64,000 bases of DNA, taken from positions 1 to 64,000 of the forward strand of contig JAAFJY010000017.1 in NCBI GenBank assembly GCA_013299105.1, read 5' to 3'. Position numbers and translations under genes: made by a program. Each line of letters starts with the position of its first letter. Position 1 is the stretch's first letter. Origin of the DNA: Chitinophagales bacterium (GTDB taxonomy: Bacteria > Bacteroidota > Bacteroidia > Chitinophagales > Saprospiraceae). Positions 19,307 to 28,500 of this stretch are shown here, one piece after another. The notes beneath the pieces were generated by a model. The model saw only the letters and a list, made by a program, of their open reading frames with translations, ran no database searches and had not been told where the DNA came from.

Positions 19307-20656
19307 TTAGATCGCCTTGCTAAAAGTGGGAATTTTTCGGTCTTTTTCAAAGTGCCGTGCATCGAAAGCCAGGCAGATGTTGCGCAGAAACGCGTCGCCA
19401 AGATGGGTGATGCGCAATCCAAATGGTTCCAGTTCAATCAAACCATCGGCCTGCAAAGGTTGGAGCATTTCTACTGATTTTTCAATGAATGGGGTATAAT
19501 TGTCCGGATTTCTCCAGGAGGTAAATCCTTTGCACATTAGGTTTTGGATGTGCGTCCGCAAAATTTTGTCTTCTGCGGTCAAATGATGTCCGCGCCAAAT
19601 GGGGTGTTCAGCTTTTTTCCAAGCATCTTGGTAATCGAAAACACCTTTGACGTTTTGTAAATAAAAGTCACCTATCTGACTGATGGAGGAACAACCCAAG
19701 CCAATCAAGTTCGCGGACTTGATGGCGGTATAGCCCATGAAATTGCGATAAAGACTGGATTCGTCGCGGGCTTTTTTTAGTTCATCACTAGGCAATGCGA
19801 AGTGATCCATGCCAATTTCAGTATAGCCCATTGACAGTAGCAGAAGCTTTCCTGTTTCATACAAACTTCTCTTTTCTACCGCATTGGGCAGGTCGCTTTC
19901 ATCAAATGCCCGCTGGCCGTTTTTCAGCCACGGCACATGAGCGTAACTGTAAAATGCAATGCGATTAGGCCTTAGTTCGCGAACCAAGTCGATCGTAGCC
20001 AGAATGTTTTCAATTTTTTGCCTTGGCAAGCCATAAACCAAGTCAAAATTGATCGAAGTATACCCAAAATCCCTAGCTTGGCGGCACACCTGTCGCACCT
20101 GCTCCAGTGTTTGGTAGCGATTGATCAACTTCAAGATATCCGGACTCACATCCTGGACACCCAAACTCAAGCGAGTAAAACCCAGCTCTCTCAAAGTTAC
20201 CAAATGCTCAAGCGTCGTGCTAGCCGGGTGCGCCTCAAAGCTCATGGCTACGTTGGGTGCTATTTCAACATGTCTTTTAATTTTTTCCAGTAAATCATGT
20301 AGATTTTCTGGAGAAAAAAAAGTGGGGGTTCCGCCTCCCAAGTGTAACTCTTGAAGCATTGGTTTCTGCTGAAACCGCTTGGCATAATGCATCCACTCCC
20401 TTTCGATTGCATCGATATAAGGAGATTCAACCGTATGATTTGTCGTAATGTATTTGTTGCACGCGCAATAGGTACACAATTGCTCACAAAAAGGAAGGTG
20501 GATGTAAACACTTAGGTTGGGATCCAGTTCCAGTGTTTTCAACACATTCCACTCCCATTGCTTGGCACTTGGAGCCCCTTCATCCCAATCGGGTACGCTG
20601 GGATAACTGGTGTAGCGCGGAGCCGGCACATCGTATTTTCGAAATAGAGCGTCCAT
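19307..20656 (-). CDS. hemN: Oxygen-independent coproporphyrinogen III oxidase
   Basis: Radical SAM motif YIHLPFCEQLCTYCACNKYIT; YTSYPSVPDW; GLGCSSISQIGDFYLQNVK. Confidence 0.95.
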   Translation of the reverse strand: MDALFRKYDVPAPRYTSYPSVPDWDEGAPSAKQWEWNVLKTLELDPNLSVYIHLPFCEQLCTYCACNKYITTNHTVESPYIDAIEREWMHYAKRFQQKPMLQELHLGGGTPTFFSPENLHDLLEKIKRHVEIAPNVAMSFEAHPASTTLEHLVTLRELGFTRLSLGVQDVSPDILKLINRYQTLEQVRQVCRQARDFGYTSINFDLVYGLPRQKIENILATIDLVRELRPNRIAFYSYAHVPWLKNGQRAFDESDLPNAVEKRSLYETGKLLLLSMGYTEIGMDHFALPSDELKKARDESSLYRNFMGYTAIKSANLIGLGCSSISQIGDFYLQNVKGVFDYQDAWKKAEHPIWRGHHLTAEDKILRTHIQNLMCKGFTSWRNPDNYTPFIEKSVEMLQPLQADGLIELEPFGLRITHLGDAFLRNICLAFDARHFEKDRKIPTFSKAI

Positions 20657-20871
20657 CTTTATTCAAATTGAATCCAAAATACAAGGTAGTTGCAATTCAG
20701 AACACCGTCTTGTTGGCTCAAGACATGAAATGAACACTGACCTTGCCACAATGATCTGGCATTTATGAAGTCAAAAGTCAATGAAAATGCACTGTTGCTG
20801 GATGAGGGTTGTCAATAGAAAGGCTGATTGTCGTCAATTGTGCCCAAGTTATCATAAAAACGAACCGATGC

Positions 20872-22092
20872 TCAAGCCTCCCAGGTGATCCAAAATGAAG
20901 AACCTTCGCCAGACTTGCTTACAAAACTACATTCAGCATTGAGCATCTCTGCATAGCGTTTGACGATGTAAAGTCCTAAGCCCGTTCCTTTGACATTCGC
21001 AGAGTTAGATGCTCGGAAAAATTGGTTAAACAATTGGGCTTGTTCAATCTCCGGAATACCCGGTCCATTGTCGATGACTTTTATGGTGTTTTTTCCATCC
21101 AACACCTGGCTCTCAATACTAATTTTAGCGCCTTCAGGGCTATATTTGATGGCATTGGCGAGTAAATTGGTCAGGATATTGCGCAGAATATCTGCGTCGC
21201 CCTTGCTCCATGCCTCCCCATTATGATTTTGTAAAAATGCCTGACCTTCTTTGAATTGTTCTCGCAATTGCTCATGTACTTCACTGATCAGCTCTGGCAA
21301 ATGAATTGCAGTAAATTTTGCTTCAACTTTTCCTTCTTCCAGGCGACCTAAAGAGAGAAATTCGCCCAAAACACTATTCATTTGATTTACCGCTTTTTTG
21401 ATCAATTCGGTATGTTTCCGAATGGCCGCGGTATCTCCTTTGTCCAAATAACGTTCGATCAATCCTGCCGAAGAAAGCACTCCACTCAAGGGGGTGCGAA
21501 ACTCATGTGAGGCAATGGTCACGAAACGGGATTTTAAACTGCTCAATTCCTTTTCTTTTTGCAAAGACAACTCAAGTTCCGCTTTAGCTCGTTCCAATTC
21601 CAGGGTGCGTTGGGCTACTTTCTCCTCAAGTCCTTGGTTGAGTTCAGTTAATTCCTGGTTTAGTTCTACCAGTTGTTTTTGGTGCGCCGAAATAGCCTTC
21701 TCCTGGGCTCTACGATCACGGATATCCTGGATGAAAGAAAAAACCATGTAGCCTTCTTCCGTTTTGAACGGACTCAGGCCCACTTCTATATCAATCTCTT
21801 CACCACTTTTGGTCAAACCAGTGATCTGCATTTGATGCCCCATTTTACGCATATGGGGGTTCTCCATATAGCTGTGATGAACGGCATCGTGCTGTTGGCG
21901 TTTACTCATCGGGACCAGCACATCAATAGGTTGCCCTTGCAATTCGTATTCCTCGTAACCAAACAAGTCCAGTGCGTTCGAATTGACCATGGTTATGATC
22001 CCTTCTGGGTTGGTCATTAGAATTCCAATCGAGGCATTTTCAAACAAGGCATTGGCTCTGGGGCCGTCAAAAAAACTCTGTCGTTTTGCCAT
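20872..22092 (-). CDS. PAS-domain sensor histidine kinase
   Basis: PAS (ENASIGILMTNPEGIITMVNSNALDLFGY), HisKA (SRFVTIASHEFRTPLSGVLSSAGLI), HATPase N/G boxes (NLLANAIKYSPEG, DNGPGIP, GTGLGLYIVKRYAEML). Confidence 0.93.
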   Translation of the reverse strand: MAKRQSFFDGPRANALFENASIGILMTNPEGIITMVNSNALDLFGYEEYELQGQPIDVLVPMSKRQQHDAVHHSYMENPHMRKMGHQMQITGLTKSGEEIDIEVGLSPFKTEEGYMVFSFIQDIRDRRAQEKAISAHQKQLVELNQELTELNQGLEEKVAQRTLELERAKAELELSLQKEKELSSLKSRFVTIASHEFRTPLSGVLSSAGLIERYLDKGDTAAIRKHTELIKKAVNQMNSVLGEFLSLGRLEEGKVEAKFTAIHLPELISEVHEQLREQFKEGQAFLQNHNGEAWSKGDADILRNILTNLLANAIKYSPEGAKISIESQVLDGKNTIKVIDNGPGIPEIEQAQLFNQFFRASNSANVKGTGLGLYIVKRYAEMLNAECSFVSKSGEGSSFWITWEA

Positions 22093-22103
22093 AAAAATAC
22101 ATA

Positions 22104-22236
22104 GTATTTGAGCTAAAATAAACTGGACGTATTTGCTTTTGAGATTTAGCAAAAAAAGAACACAACTTCCTTTCATCCAGTTGTTTTTCTTTTTTCACTA
22201 AACCCAAATCCGTCCACCTTATTTTTTTACGCTCCC
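22104..22236 (+). repeat. Family R1, copy D (between response regulator and kinase genes)
   Basis: Nearly identical to copy A. Confidence 0.9.
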
Positions 22237-22259
22237 ATAGGTGAAACAGCGAAAAAGAA

Positions 22260-23300
22260 TCAGTTGGGGATGTTACGCAGTTTATCGGGTTTGAGAATGG
22301 CAATCACCCCATCATTGATTTCAATCAAGCCTTCCGATTTGAATTCAGCTAAGGTACGAATAAAGGTTTCTTTAGCGGTTCCAACTATTGCCGCAAGGTC
22401 TTCGCGAAACATTTTGATGCTGCCATTGCCATCTTCAGCCAGTTTAACCAGAGCAGTTGCAATGCGCTTGCGCACAGAGTGGTAGGCCAAGTTGAGCAGT
22501 TGTTCTTCTTGTTCAGCCACTTGTCCAGCCAGCATCTTTAAAAAACAAGCCATCACATCGCGGTTGCCATAGACCAGGCTGATGAAATCTGATTTGGAAA
22601 TCAGGCGCAATTCAGCTTCTTCCAGCACCGCTGCGCTTTCAGAATAAGAGCGATCCTGCAGCAAATCCTGATAACCCAAAAATGATCCTGCATCGGCAAT
22701 GCGCAGGATGTACTCACGGCCATCTTCGGCGGTCTTGTAGATTTTTACTTTGCCTTTTTCTACCAAAAACAACCAACGGGGCGCGTCTCGCTCCAGGTAA
22801 ACCAGGTCTTTTTTGCGGTATTGCCTTATTTCCTGGTTTTCGGAGAGTTCCTTGAGGTTTTGTAAAACCATCGCTTCGTTGATGAACTGCTTGATGGCCG
22901 TTCCGCCTTGATCAGAAACCGTCTTGAGGCGCTCATAACGCTTCAATCTGGCCTCAATGGTATTCAGCAGCGCCGCATCGTCAAAAGGCTTGGTAATGTA
23001 ATCATCCGCCCCTAAGGACATGCCCTTTCGAAAATCCTCTTTTTCAGCTTTGGCAGTAAGGTAAATGAAAGGAATGTAAGCAGTTTTAGGATTTTTGTTG
23101 AGAATGGTCAAGGTTCCATATCCATCCAACTCAGGCATCATCACATCACAAATGATCAGGTCTGGGAGCTCATGAATGGCTTTTTCGACCCCAATTTTAC
23201 CATTTTCAGCTGTAATGGCTTCATAATCGCTCAATTCCAGGATTTCAGCGAGGTTATTGCGAACGTGGTCATCGTCCTCAATGATGAGAATCTTCTTCAT
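22260..23300 (-). CDS. Response regulator: receiver domain fused to CRP/FNR-type cNMP-binding and HTH domains
   Basis: REC (ILIIEDDDHVRNN...LIICDVMMPELDGY...YLTAKA...DDYITKP) then CRP core (GKVKIYKTAEDGREYILRIADAGSFLGY) and HTH (REDLAAIVGTAKETFIRTLAEFKSEGLIEI). Confidence 0.92.
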   Translation of the reverse strand: MKKILIIEDDDHVRNNLAEILELSDYEAITAENGKIGVEKAIHELPDLIICDVMMPELDGYGTLTILNKNPKTAYIPFIYLTAKAEKEDFRKGMSLGADDYITKPFDDAALLNTIEARLKRYERLKTVSDQGGTAIKQFINEAMVLQNLKELSENQEIRQYRKKDLVYLERDAPRWLFLVEKGKVKIYKTAEDGREYILRIADAGSFLGYQDLLQDRSYSESAAVLEEAELRLISKSDFISLVYGNRDVMACFLKMLAGQVAEQEEQLLNLAYHSVRKRIATALVKLAEDGNGSIKMFREDLAAIVGTAKETFIRTLAEFKSEGLIEINDGVIAILKPDKLRNIPN

Positions 23301-23327
23301 GATGGGTTGCTTGTACTAATACACCTT

Positions 23328-23492
23328 AGAAACTGTTTTAAAACACCCTACGGGCCATAAAACGCCATCTTTTGGTGTCATACTACATCAATTTTTGAGG
23401 CAATAGCCCAGGCTATTCCCTCGAAAATTGCCTTCGCCTGACCCTCAAAATCTGACATTTTCTGTCATCCCCAGAGATTTTAAAACGGTTTC
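23328..23492. repeat. MITE-like element with terminal inverted repeats
   Basis: Ends TAGAAACTGTTTTAAAAC and GATTTTAAAACGGTTTCT (15/16 match as inverted repeats); internal hairpin AATAGCC-CA-GGCTATT at 23402-23417. Confidence 0.5.
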
Positions 23493-23674
23493 TTGCAAAT
23501 GAACGCATGTCCCACTGTTGACAAAATCAATCGCGAACCCATACTTTCACTCCGTAAATATACATGGTCTCAGTACTTTTCCCAGTTGAGTAAAGTCATT
23601 TTTTGGCTTGCTTTTGCTCATTTTGTAAAAAACAGGCCCATCACAAGTGTTTAAAAACAATTTATACCCCAAAA

Positions 23675-25534
23675 CTATTCTGGTTTCCGATTTTCCACAA
23701 TCCGATCAAAGGCCAAACCACTGCTGCCTTCTCCCCTACCCGTGGTTTTGCGGGTGCCAAACCACACCATTACCCGCCCGTCGCGCCAACGGCTGCGCTG
23801 GTAGGATTGGTAAACCTGGGCTCCGGCCCTGGGGATTTCTTCCTCGTGGATAAAGTAAGCTTCTCTTTTAGCCAAGCCCTCTTGCAACAAGGTGGTTCTT
23901 GGTCGGATTTTGAGGGGTTTTGCAGGGTCATTTTTCAAAAAGCGGGGCATGGCCGCCCTTTGCAATTGGGTTTCGTGGATGCTGTTTTCAAGGTGAGCAG
24001 GGATGAAAGGGATCCAGTTTTCAGGTACTTCGTTCATCACTTCGTAGCGGATTTTAGCATCAGTCTCGCTTGGAGCAGGTCCAGGCGCAGGAGGTGGGAT
24101 CAAACCCTGCAAATAGGCCCGGTACTGCGCCGCAGCCCCACTGCCCGCGACAGAACTACCCGAAAATAAGGGGATGCGGGTTTCGATGCCCCAAACCATA
24201 TTGGCCATTTCATCGCGGATGAAGGTGACTTCTTCGATCGGTTGGCCTTCCTGGATTTTGGGCACGCTGGGCAAGAGCAACATGGTCAAATCAGCAGGTA
24301 CATTGACTTTGCCTTTTACATTGATGCTGAACATGTTCCAACGATCCCAGTCTTCATCGCCACCCCTGCCGCTGGCATCGATCCAAATGTTTTCGCCAAA
24401 AACATTGGTTACCGCCATGCCTTTGATTTCGGCCAAAGTTCCCACTGGCAATTCGTAGGGGATCAAAAACCAGTCGTTGGCATAAACCAGGCCAAATTCG
24501 AGGAAAAGCAACTTCGACAACTCTTGGGTATTGGGCTTGATGTAGCTGTAATTGACCCGGTTGTTTTCAAAAGCCCACCAGCGGGTATTGGGCATGCCAT
24601 CGAACATCACGGGCGTGGGCAGCATGGTTTTGACCGTTTTGCCAAGCACCGTTTCATCGGGGCCTACGTTTGCATCATTTAGGGTCTCGATGCTTGGGTC
24701 CACGTCCAAGTTGTACCAATCGAGGTGACCATGATAATACTCCTGGGCGCTGTACACCTTTTCACCTTGTGGCTGCGGGGCCGAGCAGGCAAACTGGTAC
24801 TCCAGGTGGCTCGGCATCCAGGCATTGTCTGCGGGGTCAAGGGGTTGCAAAAATAGCTGCTCGAACCATTCCAGGTAGCTTGAAATCGCCCCACTTGGTT
24901 CGCCGCCTGCCAAAAGGCCGCCATCGGGCAAGTCGATCAGTTGCTTTCCTGCTTTCAGGTAAAAATACAATTCAGCGCCATCTACCATTCGCCCAGCCAC
25001 GCTCATGGCTTGTTGCCAGGCATCGGGGTGGGCGCAGATGTAGGCGTCTTCGGGTTTGGTTGGATCGGGTAGTCTGAACGCAAAATGCTTCAAGGTAAAG
25101 GCATAATAAGGATTTGCCGGGTCAGCGGCAGCCAATATTTGCTTCCACCTGCGCCCCATCAGCAAGCGCAAATCCAGCGAGATTTTTTGCTTGTCGAGGC
25201 TAAAAGGCAGAAATTTTTGCTCCACCTGTGCCTCCAGCGCCAGTTCTTGCGGAAAATCCTGCGGCAAGCGGCTATCGGCCTGGTAGCGGGTCAACATACT
25301 GGTGTCCATGCGCACCTTGGCGAGCACGGGCGAACCAGCATCGTCGCCTTCAAATTCGCCCATTTGCCACTGCTTGGTCAGCATCCAAAGTGGGTCGCGG
25401 ACCTCGGCTTTGAGCGCCCGGTCGAAGTCTTTGCGGGCGCGAGGGCGGCCTTCAATGCGGTTCCACATCATCACCGTCGGGAAAACGAACTCGCTGACGA
25501 CTGCCTTGATGTTATCGATTTGATTGAGGATCAT
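23675..25534 (-). CDS. Hypothetical protein, last gene of large operon
   Basis: 619-aa intact ORF, no signal peptide; 13 nt after the preceding gene. Confidence 0.85.
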   Translation of the reverse strand: MILNQIDNIKAVVSEFVFPTVMMWNRIEGRPRARKDFDRALKAEVRDPLWMLTKQWQMGEFEGDDAGSPVLAKVRMDTSMLTRYQADSRLPQDFPQELALEAQVEQKFLPFSLDKQKISLDLRLLMGRRWKQILAAADPANPYYAFTLKHFAFRLPDPTKPEDAYICAHPDAWQQAMSVAGRMVDGAELYFYLKAGKQLIDLPDGGLLAGGEPSGAISSYLEWFEQLFLQPLDPADNAWMPSHLEYQFACSAPQPQGEKVYSAQEYYHGHLDWYNLDVDPSIETLNDANVGPDETVLGKTVKTMLPTPVMFDGMPNTRWWAFENNRVNYSYIKPNTQELSKLLFLEFGLVYANDWFLIPYELPVGTLAEIKGMAVTNVFGENIWIDASGRGGDEDWDRWNMFSINVKGKVNVPADLTMLLLPSVPKIQEGQPIEEVTFIRDEMANMVWGIETRIPLFSGSSVAGSGAAAQYRAYLQGLIPPPAPGPAPSETDAKIRYEVMNEVPENWIPFIPAHLENSIHETQLQRAAMPRFLKNDPAKPLKIRPRTTLLQEGLAKREAYFIHEEEIPRAGAQVYQSYQRSRWRDGRVMVWFGTRKTTGRGEGSSGLAFDRIVENRKPE

Positions 25535-25547
25535 CTGTTTTTGATTT

Positions 25548-28500
25548 TTAGGGGTTTACAACTTTGGAATAATCGGCGATGTGCATACCAATGGTCACGG
25601 GTCGCCATACCGCCGCCGAAATGGTGGCAGGCAAGTAGCGGGCATAAGGCGTGGTGTCAATTTGCGAGGGTTCCACGGCCCGCAGGCGAGCGGATTCTAG
25701 GGTGTAAGTCAGCGCATCCACCAGGTCATCCCAGCGCCAGTTGCCCGTCAGTTGGGTGGGTAAAACCATGAGCATCGTCTGCGGAGCCTCCGAATTGGGG
25801 CGGTCATAGTGAAAACTCAAGCCCGTTGTTTCAGTCTCTTGCGGAATCACTTCGGTCCATTCGTCGAGCAGCAAACCACAGGCCACATTGGGCGCTGGTG
25901 TGGCCGTAGCACAAACTGCGGTGTAGAGCATTCTTTCCCCATCGCCCAGTTTGAGTGCTTTGGGAAAAGGCATGGCCAGCCAGTGGTAATCCGTGTTTTC
26001 AAACGGAAACTGGTTGGCGTGCAAGCCCATCGCTGTGTCGTCCAAGCCCAGGCTTTCGCGCATCAAGATGCAGTTTTCTACCTGCCACATTTTTTCCCTC
26101 ACCCTGGCGATGCCGTGCAGCCAGTCTTCTTTGGGGTTGAGGAAATTGGGCGTGTGCATGGTCTTCAGGTGATTGAGCAAACTGGTCTCAGCGTTCCAGG
26201 CGTTGAGCATTTCAAAGGCCTGCTTGGCAGGCAGGGCATAGCTGGGGATCATCCGAAATTCCCCACCAAACAATTGGCGGGCCGCCGCCTCGATGGTTTT
26301 GATGCGGGCATTGGCATCCTGTGCGGGTAATTCAGCCAGCAAATCATTGGCAGCCTTGATTTGTTTTTCAGCCAGTTTTTGCAAACCCAGGGAACGGGGT
26401 TTCAAATCATCCAGCACGTAGCGGACGATCTGTTTTTCTTCCGTTTCCAGCGAAAAAACCTCCAATTGAAAATCACCCAGGTTGACCATTTCCGTCCTGA
26501 TTTTTTGCAGCAATGCAAACAAACCATTCAAGCCAATCGGGCTGATGCTTTGGGCCAAGGCCGTTTTTTTGGCTTCGTACAGGGCCTTTTTTCCTTGTAC
26601 AATGGCCAAAGTAATGGTATCCGCAGGTGTAAAACCCGTCGAAACCAGGCGTTCCATCGCTTGCAGTTTTTCCGCTGCATCGGGGTCAGCGGGGTTGAAG
26701 GCGGCTTCTTGGGTATTGTAATCGACCAGGCGTTGGGTCCAGGTATCGACCAAAGTCTGCACCTTTTTTTGTACGGCCAAAACCATGCTTTGCTGCCAGG
26801 TGTACAAGGTGCCCACGCCCGTTTGTGGCAAACCATAGCGCCCCAGTTTCATCATTTCCTGGATGCTGTTTTGCAAATAGGTGCCCACATTCTGCAGGAT
26901 GCTCTCGGTCTCCAATTCATCGGGTTTCGCAGGCAGGGCATTGAAGACATCGAGCACTTGGGTTTTGAACGTGCCACTCAACAAGGCTTGCAAGTCGCTC
27001 AAAACCTGGGTAATCCGGGCCTCATCAAGGGTAGGTTCCAGCACCGCCTTGCGGTCCGTTTCACCGGGTATGCTGATGTCATTGGGCTTGAGATTGCCCG
27101 ATTGCAAGGCCAAGCCACGCAGGTTTTTGATCAAAGGCATGACTTCAAACACCGAAAATTGGCTGGGATCAGTGGGCCTTTGGGTGTAAATCAAGTGAAT
27201 ATCGAGGTCCAGGCGCGGATTTTTATTTACAAAAACGTGGTTCAACACCCTTTCGTCCAGTTCGGTTTGTGCGGCTTCGCCTTCGGGATTGAGCAAGTAA
27301 AGCAAGTCCAAGTGGCTCAGTCCAAGCTCGGCCATGTTGACTGCTTCGTTTTTCTCGGTGTCGGTAACTCGGTCCTGGTACTTCACGCCCACCACCATTT
27401 TGTTCAAGGCAGGCAGCAGCGATTGCAGCCATTGGTTTAGGCTAGGCTCGGCACTTTGGCGGGGTTGGCCCACCTGGTGCGCAAGGGGCACAAAATTGAG
27501 TGGCACGCCCACCCGATGGGTCAGTACTGGCCCACTGCGCGGAGTGCGAATCACATCCGGCGTTTGCGGATAATTGCCATTGCTGTAAGTCTCCAAAACC
27601 CCGGCGGCACGGTCGTAATTGCCCATGCACACTTGGTGTACGCTTTCGGCCATGCCCAGGTCGGCCACCGCATCCTCAATGTTCATGATGTGGTCGAGGG
27701 CCTCGTTGATCGCATTTTTGATGGCGTCTTCGGCTACGGGCAGCTTGGCGGGCGCAAAACCGAAGGGGTACTTGCGATTGGCGGGCGTTTGTTTTTTGAC
27801 GTATTGGATAAAACGCTTGCCGTGCAGCACATTGCGGGCTTCGATGGCGCTGATCGGCACGGTATCGGGGTCCACATCGGGCGATTGGCTGGCGCGGGTA
27901 TCTTTGATTTGCTCGGCATTGAGCGGGAAGACCCGTCGCAAGTGATAAATATAGGCGTCAATTTTTTTAGCAGTCAACTCTTTTTTGTCGTGCAAAAAGC
28001 GCTCGAACTGGTAGCCCAACAAGGCCGCCAAGCTTTGTCCATTTTGCATCCCCTCGATGGTAGCGAGGGCCAAACGTACCCGATCCGAAGACAAGTTTAC
28101 GGCATAAGCACTGTTGTTGTTCGACTTGCCATGACTGATAAAGGCATTGCGCAGTACCGCAGAGGTAACCGCCTGGTTCACCGAGGGCGCATGCAGGTAG
28201 CCCGCGTTGGCCTCGTCGCTCAAGTATTGCAAGGGGAAGTCTTTTTTCAAGCCTTCGGGCAAAGTCACTGGCTTGAGCACCTTGTTTTTTTCGGGCTTCA
28301 CATTTTCCAGCCAGCCAAAGGCACCTACGTACAAGCCGTTTTTGGTTTGCACTTCATTGTTGTCGTTGCCATGCGGTGCGTTGTTGCGCATCAGGGCCAG
28401 TTGCAGGCGCAAGATGCCTTGGTTCCAGGCGTCGAGGCGGTAGGAGCAGGTGTCGAGGTGCTCTACGAAGGCGCGTTCGAGGCGAGCGGTGGAGGCGTTT

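Noticed and set aside
26361-27440. 359-aa + strand ORF inside the 1888-aa gene
   Set aside because: Antisense shadow with F/Q/H-rich composition.
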